From assembly GCA_041739875.1 (NCBI GenBank), contig JBGSNA010000357.1, positions 10,886 through 74,885 on the forward strand: 64,000 nucleotides of DNA, written 5' to 3'. The translations under genes were made by a program, and so were the position numbers. Under the pieces are notes generated by a model that was given only the letters and a program-made list of their open reading frames with translations, made no database searches and was not told the origin of the DNA. The DNA comes from JBBSJZ01 sp041739875. Lineage in GTDB: Bacteria; Planctomycetota; Planctomycetia; Pirellulales; Pirellulaceae. Positions 16,487 through 24,359 of the stretch are shown piece after piece (within the stretch, counting starts at the first letter, position 1; every line of letters starts with the position of its first letter).

Positions 16487-17713
16487 CTACTTGAGTCCGG
16501 CGCCCGACGGACGCTTAGTCAATGCACCACGCACACCGAGTTCACGTGGGTCGCGTGCGACCTTGTCAGTAAAGACTCGCACATCATCAAGGATCGGTCG
16601 AATGCGAGTGGTTGCCATTTCGATATTTTCGACGGTCCGTTGGATTTGCCAGTAAAGCTCATCATCTTCCATCAAGCGACGAATCGTTCCGTCGCCATTG
16701 TTGAGCGCCTTTCCAAACGTGTCGATTTGCACCAAAGCACTGTCAAGATTCGCCAAGGTCGTGAGCACTTGCGCAACCAACTCTTCGCTACGATCTCCGA
16801 GAGGCTGAGTAAACCGCTCCACGTTGTCGATCGTCTGTTGCACACTTGCGACCGTCTTCTGTGCCTCTTCGCCAACCTTCTCGAATTGATCGCCAGCTCG
16901 TTCAAAGCTTCGAAACGTTTCCTGCGTTGATTGCAGAGTCATTTGAGCTTCGTCGAGAATCTCTGGCAACTTCGCGATCGAGGACTCCAGATTTCTGCGG
17001 ATTTCTGGATTTTCCACAATTGACCGCACACCACGAATCGCACCCTGGAACTCATCGAGCGTCTCGATCGCTTCCTTGGATAACTCGTTGATCGTGGTAT
17101 CGGTTCGCTCAATGACTTCCGACACTCTCGGACCAAGCTTCTCCACACTTGAGCCGACGCGTTCGATTGCATCGCCAGCGGCCTGGATCTTTTGCAATGT
17201 CGCGAGAACGTCGTCCTCCATATTGGTAAACATTCGAAATGGGTCACTTGCCTTCTCGCCGTAACTGATGAAATCTTCATCCATGTATGGCTTTTGAACG
17301 ATATCGGAATTGTCTCCGAAATTGCGAGCTAGCGAAGCCTCGTCACCCACCACGAATTCAACGACGGCATCACCTGTGATCAATGATCCAGTACCAATTC
17401 GCGGTAGGTATCGATGCGTAATCGTATAGTTGCTATCCATCGATAACGTCAGTCGCACACCGTTATCATCCGGCCGTCGGTTGCCATCATCCTTGATTAA
17501 GTTAATCGCTGCGACTCGTCCGACTCGCACACCGTCTCGGAGCACGGGTGTATTGGTGCTCACACCCTCAGCCGATGGGAAATCGACGATGAGCGTGTAA
17601 TCTCTATTGAGAACGGTTGGGAATGCACCGAACAGAAACACCAAAATGATTCCGATACCGATGGCGGATACAACAAGCACCCCGACTCCGAACCGCAATT
17701 TATTCTCGTCCAT
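16487..17713 (-). CDS. mlaD: MlaD-type MCE lipid-transport protein
   Basis: Membrane-anchored substrate-binding subunit of an Mla/TGD-type ABC lipid transporter. One N-terminal helix (about 8-29) is followed by a single MCE domain (about 34-130: YTLIVDFPSAEGVSTNTPVL, DGVRVGRVAAI), then about 250 residues of amphipathic helix with regularly spaced hydrophobics that should form a long coiled coil or tunnel. I prefer the ATG at 17713, two nt after the mlaF stop, with GGGGGA upstream; a TTG two codons earlier is also open. At 408 residues it is much longer than E. coli MlaD (about 180), more like plant TGD2 or PqiB-type extended MCE proteins. Confidence 0.87.
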   Translation of the reverse strand: MDENKLRFGVGVLVVSAIGIGIILVFLFGAFPTVLNRDYTLIVDFPSAEGVSTNTPVLRDGVRVGRVAAINLIKDDGNRRPDDNGVRLTLSMDSNYTITHRYLPRIGTGSLITGDAVVEFVVGDEASLARNFGDNSDIVQKPYMDEDFISYGEKASDPFRMFTNMEDDVLATLQKIQAAGDAIERVGSSVEKLGPRVSEVIERTDTTINELSKEAIETLDEFQGAIRGVRSIVENPEIRRNLESSIAKLPEILDEAQMTLQSTQETFRSFERAGDQFEKVGEEAQKTVASVQQTIDNVERFTQPLGDRSEELVAQVLTTLANLDSALVQIDTFGKALNNGDGTIRRLMEDDELYWQIQRTVENIEMATTRIRPILDDVRVFTDKVARDPRELGVRGALTKRPSGAGLK

Positions 17714-17715
17714 GA

Positions 17716-18561
17716 TCAATCCCCCTCGGCCATTTCGCTGAGTCGCTCACCAGCCTCACCCCGCACAAACTGTCGCACTCGACGATCAGCCGCGTGTTCC
17801 AAATCACTAGGCGGCCCGTCGAAAAGCACTTGCGACTCACCATCGCTGAGTCGTCGCCGAGGATAGAGCATCAATACTCGATCCGCCACTTTGCGCGCTG
17901 TATGCATATCATGCGTCACAACAACGCTCGTCACGGGGTAGCGACGACGAGTATCAAGAATCAACTCGTTGATCACGTCACTCATGATCGGATCCAACCC
18001 TGTCGTCGGTTCGTCATACACCACGAGCTCAGGCTTAAGGATCAATGCTCGAGCCAAACCAACTCGCTTACGCATTCCGCCGGATAGTTCCGCTGGGTAT
18101 TTCTTTGCAACGTCTTTCGACAATCCCACTTCGCTGAGTCGTTTCATCACACGCTCGCGAACATCTGACGCCGAAGCAACTTCGTGCTGATGCAATGGAA
18201 ACGCGATATTTTCGAAGATCGTCATGCTGTCAAATAACGCTGCATTTTGGAAAACGAATCCAAAACGACGTCGTATTTTCGCGAGATCCGTGGGCGATGT
18301 CTCACTGAGCGAACGATTATCGAAAAGCACACGTCCTTCGGTCGGACGGATCAAACCGACAAGCGTTTTCATAAAGACCGTCTTTCCACATCCACTTTCG
18401 CCAATGATCGCAATCGTCTGGCCTCGCTGGATCGTTAAGTTGAGGTCCTTCAGCACTTCTTGTTTGTTGAAAATCACTGAGAGATGTTCGATACGCAAGA
18501 GCGCATCGGTGTCGTTCGTTTCGTGTGCAGTTTCCATCTCGCAATCTAGCAACCCGTTCAT
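17716..18561 (-). CDS. mlaF: ABC transporter ATPase of an Mla-type lipid transporter
   Basis: Walker A GESGCGKT, Q-loop FVFQNAALFDSMT, signature LSGGMRKRVGLARAL, Walker B ELVVYDEPTTGLDP and the switch His in VVVTHDMHTA are all intact, so it should hydrolyse ATP. LSGGMRKRV is the form typical of MlaF/Ttg2A. I start at the ATG at 18561 (MNGLLDCEMETAHETND), which overlaps the mlaE stop as ATGA; 55 further in-frame codons lie inside mlaE and are not needed. It gives 281 residues. Coupled to mlaE upstream and mlaD downstream. Confidence 0.92.
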   Translation of the reverse strand: MNGLLDCEMETAHETNDTDALLRIEHLSVIFNKQEVLKDLNLTIQRGQTIAIIGESGCGKTVFMKTLVGLIRPTEGRVLFDNRSLSETSPTDLAKIRRRFGFVFQNAALFDSMTIFENIAFPLHQHEVASASDVRERVMKRLSEVGLSKDVAKKYPAELSGGMRKRVGLARALILKPELVVYDEPTTGLDPIMSDVINELILDTRRRYPVTSVVVTHDMHTARKVADRVLMLYPRRRLSDGESQVLFDGPPSDLEHAADRRVRQFVRGEAGERLSEMAEGD

Positions 18562-19454
18562 AGGATGGAGCTTCCCTGCGGATAGAATGCGTAGTACACC
18601 GCGTCCAAGCCGATGTTGAGAAACAAATCGATCGCCAAAATCATCACAAATGAATATACGAACGCTGAGGTCGCCGCTTTTCCCACGCCCTCGGCGCCAG
18701 CTTCGCAATTGAAACCCTGGTAGCAACTGACGATGGCAATAATGCCTCCAAAGAAGATGCTCTTGAATATCCCACTGAACAAGTCAAACCCGCCGACGAA
18801 CTCGCGTGAGTTGTGCAAGTAAGCAGCGTGGTCGATGCCAAGAATGATGACACTGTAAAAGTAACCGCCGACGATGCCCATAAAATCGGCCATGATCGTC
18901 AGGGCCGGGATAAGCAAGATGCATGCAAGGAATCTTGGTACGACGAGATAGTGGATCGGGTCGGCACCCATTGTCGTCAACGCGTCGATCTGCTCCGTCA
19001 CGCGCATGGTTCCCAAAACAGCAGCCATCGCGCTGCCGACTCGCCCGGCGAGCATTGTCGCGGCAAGCACGGGTCCGAGCTCTCTCACCAGTGACATGTT
19101 GATCACTGCACCGAGCCGGTTCTCTAACCCGATCTCGTGAAACTGGTAATAGCTCTGAACAGCCAACACCATACCAATGAAAGTGCCGGTGAGGGCAACC
19201 ACAGGGAGACTGAGGACTCCGACCTGATAAAAATTGATCATCAGGGTTCCACGTCGCGGCAGACGCGTGAACATCCAAACGCACATGCGATGCGCAAAGA
19301 TCGCGATATCACCCACCGTCGACACGCCATCGACAACCGCCGAGCCCCAGCTTGTGATCCAGAGCACAAAGACGCCTGGTTCCGCAGCCTCGCTGCGTCG
19401 ACCGCGCGAGCCGTTCGGTACAGGTTGGGCGGTTTCGGCCAATGGTTCACTCAT
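18558..19454 (-). CDS. mlaE: MlaE-type permease of a lipid ABC transporter
   Basis: Integral membrane subunit with the MlaE family core: FYQVGVLSLPVVALTGTFIG, VRELGPVLAATMLAGRVGSA, TEQIDALTTMGADP and KAATSAFVYSFVMILAIDLF. Five to six membrane helices. The start is the ATG at 19454 (MSEPLAETAQPVPN), preceded by an extra 10 codons of open frame. Its stop overlaps the mlaF start. Together with mlaF and mlaD it forms the inner-membrane core of a phospholipid transporter; no mlaB (STAS), mlaC (periplasmic carrier) or mlaA gene is nearby, so either they are elsewhere or MlaD bridges the periplasm itself. Confidence 0.92.
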   Translation of the reverse strand: MSEPLAETAQPVPNGSRGRRSEAAEPGVFVLWITSWGSAVVDGVSTVGDIAIFAHRMCVWMFTRLPRRGTLMINFYQVGVLSLPVVALTGTFIGMVLAVQSYYQFHEIGLENRLGAVINMSLVRELGPVLAATMLAGRVGSAMAAVLGTMRVTEQIDALTTMGADPIHYLVVPRFLACILLIPALTIMADFMGIVGGYFYSVIILGIDHAAYLHNSREFVGGFDLFSGIFKSIFFGGIIAIVSCYQGFNCEAGAEGVGKAATSAFVYSFVMILAIDLFLNIGLDAVYYAFYPQGSSIL

Positions 19455-19547
19455 CCGACAAAAGGTGCGCAGACGTAAACACACACGTCACTGGACTGTA
19501 TCGGCTGGGAGGAGTTTGCGGATTAAGAAAAGTGAGCGACCGCTGTT

Positions 19548-19940
19548 TCACGCGAAAGGTTCGCCGGCTGCATCGACCGCATAGGCTTCCACTTCAAAAT
19601 GATTCTCTCGGTAACCGTCTCGTCCACGACTGTACAGCCAAAGAGACTCCAGCAAATAGGCTGGAACAAACAAGACACCCCATCGCTCATACTGGCCAAC
19701 ATGAACTCGCTCATGTAGTCGCGTCATCTCAAGAGCAGCCCGGTCTTGCCCAAACACCACATGGCCCAACGTCAGTGCCAGCGGACGGATAGGAACCAGA
19801 CACAGAATACGAGTGACACGTGGGCCGTAGATTTCAACAACGCCGTCGACAAATTGGAAACGTGCACCGACGAGCAATCCAATGACGATTCCAAGCATCG
19901 TGTAGGGACTTGGCCAAAGATAGCGATACCAACTCAGCAT
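19548..19940 (-). CDS. Small membrane protein with HERVH zinc-site-like motif
   Basis: About 130 residues from the ATG at 19940. The N-terminal third has a hydrophobic helix (TMLGIVIGLLVGARF); the C-terminal half has LHERVHVGQYERWG followed by ENHFEVEAYAVD. HExxH-like HERVH plus a downstream Glu in EVEA is the layout of minimal gluzincin-type sites, and this HERVH-xQYE-W pattern occurs in small uncharacterised bacterial membrane proteins. An upstream in-frame GTG at 19976 lies in the 3' arm of a terminator hairpin, so I reject it. It lies 93 nt upstream of mlaE on the same strand and may be its operon leader. Confidence 0.6.
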   Translation of the reverse strand: MLSWYRYLWPSPYTMLGIVIGLLVGARFQFVDGVVEIYGPRVTRILCLVPIRPLALTLGHVVFGQDRAALEMTRLHERVHVGQYERWGVLFVPAYLLESLWLYSRGRDGYRENHFEVEAYAVDAAGEPFA

Positions 19941-19973
19941 ACGTGACGACAATCGAATCTCCACAAACGAAAA

Positions 19974-20027
19974 CACCGTGGTGGCTGTTCGGGCGACTCA
20001 GTCGCAACATCGAAAGCCACCACGGTG
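19974..20027 (-). terminator. Intrinsic terminator with nested hairpin
   Basis: On the minus strand a 13-bp perfect stem (arms at 20015-20027 and 19974-19986) encloses a second perfect inverted repeat GCGACT-C-AGTCGC at 19993-20005. The 3' arm is followed on the minus strand by TTTTCGTTT. This ends the transcript of the 20061-20429 gene before the mla unit. Confidence 0.75.
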
Positions 20028-20060
20028 GATCATTGTCTGGGTTAGGTTTTACGAACGCAA

Positions 20061-20429
20061 TCAGACTGCTTCGCACTCGCAATCGGATTCACAATCCTCA
20101 CCATTGAATGCGGCAAGTTGCTCTTCGGTCAGCTTGACGTAGCCAAGCGCACGAATAACTTCGAGAACTTCGCTGCACGTGGGGAACATGCGGCCGCTGG
20201 TGCGTTTGTAATCGTCCATCGCTCGCATGAACGTAATTTCTTCGTCGTTGTAATCTCGTTCGCAAGTCGTCGGATCGATGTGACGGCGACGTTGCTTCTT
20301 GCGACGGGGAGCCTTGATCTCGGCCCCTTCAGCGACAGGTCCTTTCTCTTTTCGACGTTCGTTACCACGACGATCGAGGGTAATGATGTTGTTCTCGAGA
20401 GTCAGGTCAGCAGCGGCGGAAACGGTCAC
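20061..20429 (-). CDS. Conserved small basic protein with Cys-rich acidic tail
   Basis: About 122 residues from a GTG at 20429, which has GAGGA eight nt upstream; the frame is open to a TTG at 20471. The N-terminal half is basic (APRRKKQRRRHIDPTTCERD). The central part, TFMRAMDDYKRTSGRMFPTC followed by SEVLEVIRALGYVKL, is helical and looks like a small regulator or binding domain. The C-terminus ends DCESDCECEAV with three Cys. I believe close homologues are common in planctomycetes, without known function. It has its own terminator, so it is probably monocistronic. Confidence 0.65.
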   Translation of the reverse strand: MTVSAAADLTLENNIITLDRRGNERRKEKGPVAEGAEIKAPRRKKQRRRHIDPTTCERDYNDEEITFMRAMDDYKRTSGRMFPTCSEVLEVIRALGYVKLTEEQLAAFNGEDCESDCECEAV

Positions 20430-20663
20430 GCGAAGGTCCTCGGGAGAAAGGTAGGAGAGTCGCCACCACAATTCAACTGAGCAACAACTCGACTAAGTTG
20501 ACAGCTCAGACAAACCTTGGCGGCGACCCTGAGTGGAAGGTTTGGCTAAAAAGAACGTAGCATGCGTTCTGCGCAAACTTGCCCGATCGCACGCGAGATT
20601 GCGACCAGGAAAGCTGTGCGGCTACAGATTCGGTACAGATATAACGGCTGTAACGATTGACAA

Positions 20664-21464
20664 CTAAGAATTATCGATTGCTTGTCGCAATTCGCTAACG
20701 AAACTGCGGACCGCCTTCACGGCCTCGGTGCTCGACGGGGCATCTGCGATCCGCCGGACAACGGCCGAACCGACGATTAGACCGTCGGCGTGCGGTGCGA
20801 GTTGCTTGGCGGTCTCGGCGCTACTGATGCCGAAACCGATACAAACAGGAAGGTCGGTTTGCTCGCGCAACCAAGCCACGTTGTCGACCAAATCGGTGGG
20901 AAGCACGGTGCGTTCGCCTGTGATCCCAGTGACCGAAACGTAGTAGATGAACCCCGTGGTGAGGCTGGCAATGCGGACTTGGCGCTCGCGAGGGGTCGTT
21001 GGTGTGACGAGCTGGATGAGATTAAAGTCAGCTTTCTTGCAAATGGCTGACAATGTCTCGGCCTCCTCAACAAGCAAGTCGGGAACGATCGCGCCAGCGT
21101 ATCCAGCCGCTTTGGCTTGTTCGATGTAACGCTCGAGTCCGACGCGGTAGATAATCGCATAGCTAACCATTGTCACGAGCGGCGCGCTTGAATGGGCGGT
21201 AACTTGTTTGCCAATGTCGAAGACTTGCGAGAGCTTGAACTTGCGATCGAGTGCACGTTGATAAGACGCTTGGATGACGGGACCGTCGGCGATCGGGTCA
21301 CTGTAAGGTACACCGACTTCGCACATGTCGGCCCCAGCGGCGATGGACGCTTCCAATATTGCGGCGGTCGTCGGAGCATCCGGATCACCAGCGGTGATGA
21401 ATGGCATCAATGCTTTTCGATTGGAAGCTCGGAGCGAAACAAACAGGTCGTCGATAACGGACAT
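20664..21464 (-). CDS. trpA: Tryptophan synthase alpha chain
   Basis: Cleaves indole-3-glycerol phosphate to indole and glyceraldehyde-3-phosphate, passing indole to TrpB. TIM-barrel of 266 residues with catalytic Glu49 and Asp60 in MCEVGVPYSDPIADGPVIQ, the exact numbering of the E. coli enzyme, and the phosphate-binding GFGISSAETAKQL near 210-225 plus GLIVGSAVV. No trpB, trpC or other trp gene is adjacent; instead an isomerase-like gene lies 32 nt upstream on the same strand. The two are probably co-transcribed. Confidence 0.95.
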   Translation of the reverse strand: MSVIDDLFVSLRASNRKALMPFITAGDPDAPTTAAILEASIAAGADMCEVGVPYSDPIADGPVIQASYQRALDRKFKLSQVFDIGKQVTAHSSAPLVTMVSYAIIYRVGLERYIEQAKAAGYAGAIVPDLLVEEAETLSAICKKADFNLIQLVTPTTPRERQVRIASLTTGFIYYVSVTGITGERTVLPTDLVDNVAWLREQTDLPVCIGFGISSAETAKQLAPHADGLIVGSAVVRRIADAPSSTEAVKAVRSFVSELRQAIDNS

Positions 21465-21496
21465 GGGAAAAGTTTGAATTCTTGGAAGTGGAGGTA

Positions 21497-22822
21497 TTAG
21501 GAGACGTTCAACAAATTTCGCTCGAACAAATTTCGTTCGCCCAAACGATTTTCGACGTAAGTGGCAATCATCAACATTTGAAACAATTCGCCGAGCTCGA
21601 ACATGTCGATTCTTGGAATCACGAGGTTCGTCGAGGGTCGGCTGTGGTCGGACAATTCATCGCTGGTGCGTTGCAGGGCGGATCTCATGATATCCAAAAA
21701 TGTCACGGCGGAGGCACCAGGTTGTTTTGGCGGCAATTTCGCTGTCAAAGTGTCCTGGCGACAGCTGGATACGAACAGATTGTTGAACATCTTGTCATTC
21801 GCGCCGATCAAGTGCTGCTGGTGGCGGCCAGCCAAATCTCGTGTATTGACCATCGTGACTGGCGTGATATCCAAGTGAGCTAAAACACTCGTCACAAGCT
21901 GGCCGTGCCATTGCGACAAGGCTTCGAGCGATGGGCTCCAAACACTGGTCACACGAACTCGCTTACCGTGATGCTGGCCAAGCAAGTGATTGGCTGCGAC
22001 ATAATTGAGCACAACGTTGTCTGCGAAACGCGAGGTTTTGAAGTGCTCGTTGATCGAAGCGGCTCCGGCAAGCAGCTTCATACAATCGAGTCCCAACATC
22101 GCGACGGTGAGCAGCCCCACGGGTGACAATACATTGAAACGCTCGTCGTCGCTCGCCGCAACGCGAAAGATCTCGGTGCAACGGATTCGGGCGATCTCAT
22201 CATCGATCGAGCTAGAGTCAGAAACGATCGGGAGGACGAGGTCCTTCAAAAGGCTTGAAGCTTGGTCGCCTAGACGACGCTCCAACGCAGCCACCATTTG
22301 TTGAAATGCGGCTGATGTTTCGGGTGTGTCTCCCACGGGATCGATCACGATGATGGCCCAGCGTTTCTCGACTTGAGTGTCATTGTAGCCGCCCTCAGCG
22401 AGTCGACTAAGAAGGGCTGCGGTATCATCATTGTCAAAACTGTTGCCAATGAAATACATGCGAGGCTTGCTGCCACGCGAAGCGCGTGTCAATTCGTTGT
22501 GGTAGGGATCGCAACAAGCACGAAAAAATGCATGAGTGCCGAAAAACGAACTACCACTGGCGATCACAACGACAGCATCGATTCGGTCGTGAAGCCCATT
22601 GGCCGCTCGAAACACACGCCCGAGTTCACTGGCTTCGCGGATGGTCGCGTACGCCGTGAGCTGTTGCTGGGGTAATCGAAAAAACGCAGGCGATTGGGAT
22701 TCGTCCAGCGTCATCTCGTCTCGGATCGATTCGAGGGCTGGACGAATTGATACGAGTTGTTCCGGTGTGAGCCCGTGCTCTGGAACCATTGCACCCGATA
22801 GGTCGAAACGAAGCGAATGCAA
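21497..22822 (-). CDS. Phosphoglucose-isomerase-like protein, divergent
   Basis: The chain of 441 residues follows the PGI fold: a sugar-phosphate-binding segment VVVIASGSSFFGTHAF, ERFNVLSPVGLLTVAMLGLD (canonical F-S-VLS-VGLLP), QWHGQLVTSVLAHLDITPV, and GRHQQHLIGANDK. In bacterial PGIs the QL block continues W-A-E-S-LGK with the catalytic Glu; here Ser/Thr stand at that place. The C-terminal FDQPGVE...K block is also missing (the protein ends NLFERNLLNVS). The GRHQQ His is kept. It may be a pseudoenzyme, or a sugar-phosphate isomerase with another mechanism. It is immediately upstream of trpA. Confidence 0.7.
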   Translation of the reverse strand: MHSLRFDLSGAMVPEHGLTPEQLVSIRPALESIRDEMTLDESQSPAFFRLPQQQLTAYATIREASELGRVFRAANGLHDRIDAVVVIASGSSFFGTHAFFRACCDPYHNELTRASRGSKPRMYFIGNSFDNDDTAALLSRLAEGGYNDTQVEKRWAIIVIDPVGDTPETSAAFQQMVAALERRLGDQASSLLKDLVLPIVSDSSSIDDEIARIRCTEIFRVAASDDERFNVLSPVGLLTVAMLGLDCMKLLAGAASINEHFKTSRFADNVVLNYVAANHLLGQHHGKRVRVTSVWSPSLEALSQWHGQLVTSVLAHLDITPVTMVNTRDLAGRHQQHLIGANDKMFNNLFVSSCRQDTLTAKLPPKQPGASAVTFLDIMRSALQRTSDELSDHSRPSTNLVIPRIDMFELGELFQMLMIATYVENRLGERNLFERNLLNVS

Positions 22823-22970
22823 AACAAACTCCCAATACGGTCGCGATTGATCGACCCATTTTCCTGACTGGCAGGCGCCGGATCAACGCGGGAGTCCGAT
22901 CAACGCAGTCGCCAGATGTCCGGGCACAAAAAGAACGGGCCGTAGATTAACTCAATCCTTGTATCCCTCG

Positions 22971-23014
22971 TAGCGGTGGCTGTCGATCGCGAAGATTGCC
23001 ACCGACAGTCGCTA
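22971..23014. repeat. Interlocking inverted repeats upstream of apgM
   Basis: TAGCG-GTGGC-TGTCG at 22971-22985 is matched by GCCAC-CGACA-GT-CGCTA at 22998-23014. The outer pair closes the element; the two inner pairs cross (order B, C, B', C'), so they can form alternative stems or a pseudoknot but not both in one simple hairpin. It lies about 100 nt before the apgM start in a gap of 293 nt that otherwise shows nothing. Candidate structured leader or protein-binding site. Confidence 0.4.
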
Positions 23015-23115
23015 GTTTGCGCATCGCCTACTTGCCCTAGCTGGTGGATCTGATAGACAAACTGGAACTGTTTCGACTTGAGTTTCTTTAGTCCCATTTA
23101 AGACGACCAAAAACT

Positions 23116-24321
23116 ATGGACATGCATCAACTGACACGCAGTTTGATGGCCAAGAACGACGCCAAGATTGTCATGCTTGTGGCTGACGGCCTGGGCGGTT
23201 TACCGATGACTCCTGGCGGCAAAACGGAACTCGAAACAGCTACCACACCCAACTTGGATCGGCTGGCCAAAATCGGCGTCCAGGGAGCCAGTATCCCGGT
23301 CAAGCCGGGAATTGCTCCAGGCAGCGGGCCCGGCCACTTGGGCCTTTTCGGCTACGATCCTCTTGAGTACCAAATCGGCCGCGGAGCCCTTGAAGCCACC
23401 GGTATCGGTTTTGAACTCAAGCCCGGTGACGTCGCCATCCGCTGTAATTTCTGCACGATCGACGCCAAGGGGAATATTTCGGATCGCCGAGCCGGGCGTA
23501 TCGCGAGCGAAGAATCCGCCCCTGTTGCCATCGGTCTGAGAAAGATCAAGATTCCAGGCATTGAGATTTTTGTTGAGCCTGTGAAGGAACATCGTTTTGT
23601 CGTCGTCTTTCGTGGTGAAGGACTCGGTGGAGACGTCGACGACACGGATCCACAGGCAACCGGTGTACCGCCACTGGATCCTGTCGCTCGCAATCCAGAA
23701 AGCCGCAAGACGGCGGACGTTGCCAAAGAATTCCTTCGTCAAGCGAAAGAGATCCTCAAGGATCAACCCAAAGCCAACTTCCACACGATGCGTGGCTTCG
23801 CGAGCAAGCCAAACATGCCAAGCTACCAAGAAGTCTACGGCCTTCGTGCGGCGGCGATCGCTGTTTACCCGATGTATAAGGGGCTCGCTCGCCTAGTCGG
23901 AATGGACATCGTGGGCGATGCCCAAACACTCGATGAACAAATGGACGTACTCAAGGAGAATTGGTCCAAGTACGACTTTTTCTTTATTCACTTCAAGTAC
24001 ACCGATAGCACGGGCGAAGACGGCAACTTTGACGAGAAGGTCAAACGAACGGAGCAAGTCGACGCGTGTTTGCCGATGATCGAAGCGCTCAAACCAGAAG
24101 TGCTTATTGTTACCGGTGACCACAGCACACCCAGCTTCCTGCAAGGTCACTCGTGGCACCCAGTCCCAACACTTCTTGTAAGCGATTGTTGTCGCCCGGA
24201 TCCGCATACGACGTTCAATGAGTCGACGTGCATCACCGGCGGACTTGGCCACTTTGAAGCGAAATACTTGATGCTGCTGGCTCTCAGCAACGCAGGCCGC
24301 ATGGGCAAATTCGGCGCCTAG
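23116..24321 (+). CDS. apgM: 2,3-bisphosphoglycerate-independent phosphoglycerate mutase, archaeal type
   Basis: Interconverts 3- and 2-phosphoglycerate in glycolysis/gluconeogenesis. It belongs to the ApgM branch of the alkaline phosphatase superfamily (about 400 residues): metal-binding MLVADGLGG, Ser-containing APGSGPGHLGLFGYDPLEY, IGRGALEATGIGF, DRRAGRI, and late metal ligands in VTGDHSTPSFLQGHSWHPVP. The start at 23116 gives 12 residues before the core; an ATG at 23146 (MAKNDAKIV) is an equally good start. ApgM enzymes occur in archaea, planctomycetes and scattered bacteria. It is divergent from the PGI-like gene, an interesting pairing of glycolytic folds. Confidence 0.92.
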   Translation: MDMHQLTRSLMAKNDAKIVMLVADGLGGLPMTPGGKTELETATTPNLDRLAKIGVQGASIPVKPGIAPGSGPGHLGLFGYDPLEYQIGRGALEATGIGFELKPGDVAIRCNFCTIDAKGNISDRRAGRIASEESAPVAIGLRKIKIPGIEIFVEPVKEHRFVVVFRGEGLGGDVDDTDPQATGVPPLDPVARNPESRKTADVAKEFLRQAKEILKDQPKANFHTMRGFASKPNMPSYQEVYGLRAAAIAVYPMYKGLARLVGMDIVGDAQTLDEQMDVLKENWSKYDFFFIHFKYTDSTGEDGNFDEKVKRTEQVDACLPMIEALKPEVLIVTGDHSTPSFLQGHSWHPVPTLLVSDCCRPDPHTTFNESTCITGGLGHFEAKYLMLLALSNAGRMGKFGA

Positions 24322-24322
24322 C

Positions 24323-24341
24323 CAACGCGGTCTTCGCGTTG
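24323..24341. terminator. Short hairpin between convergent genes
   Basis: CAACGCG, loop GTCTT, CGCGTTG: a perfect 7-bp GC-rich stem between apgM and the convergent HTTM gene. No T tract follows. Likely a shared transcript-end hairpin. Confidence 0.4.
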
Positions 24342-24359
24342 ACGCACCGAATTGAAAGA

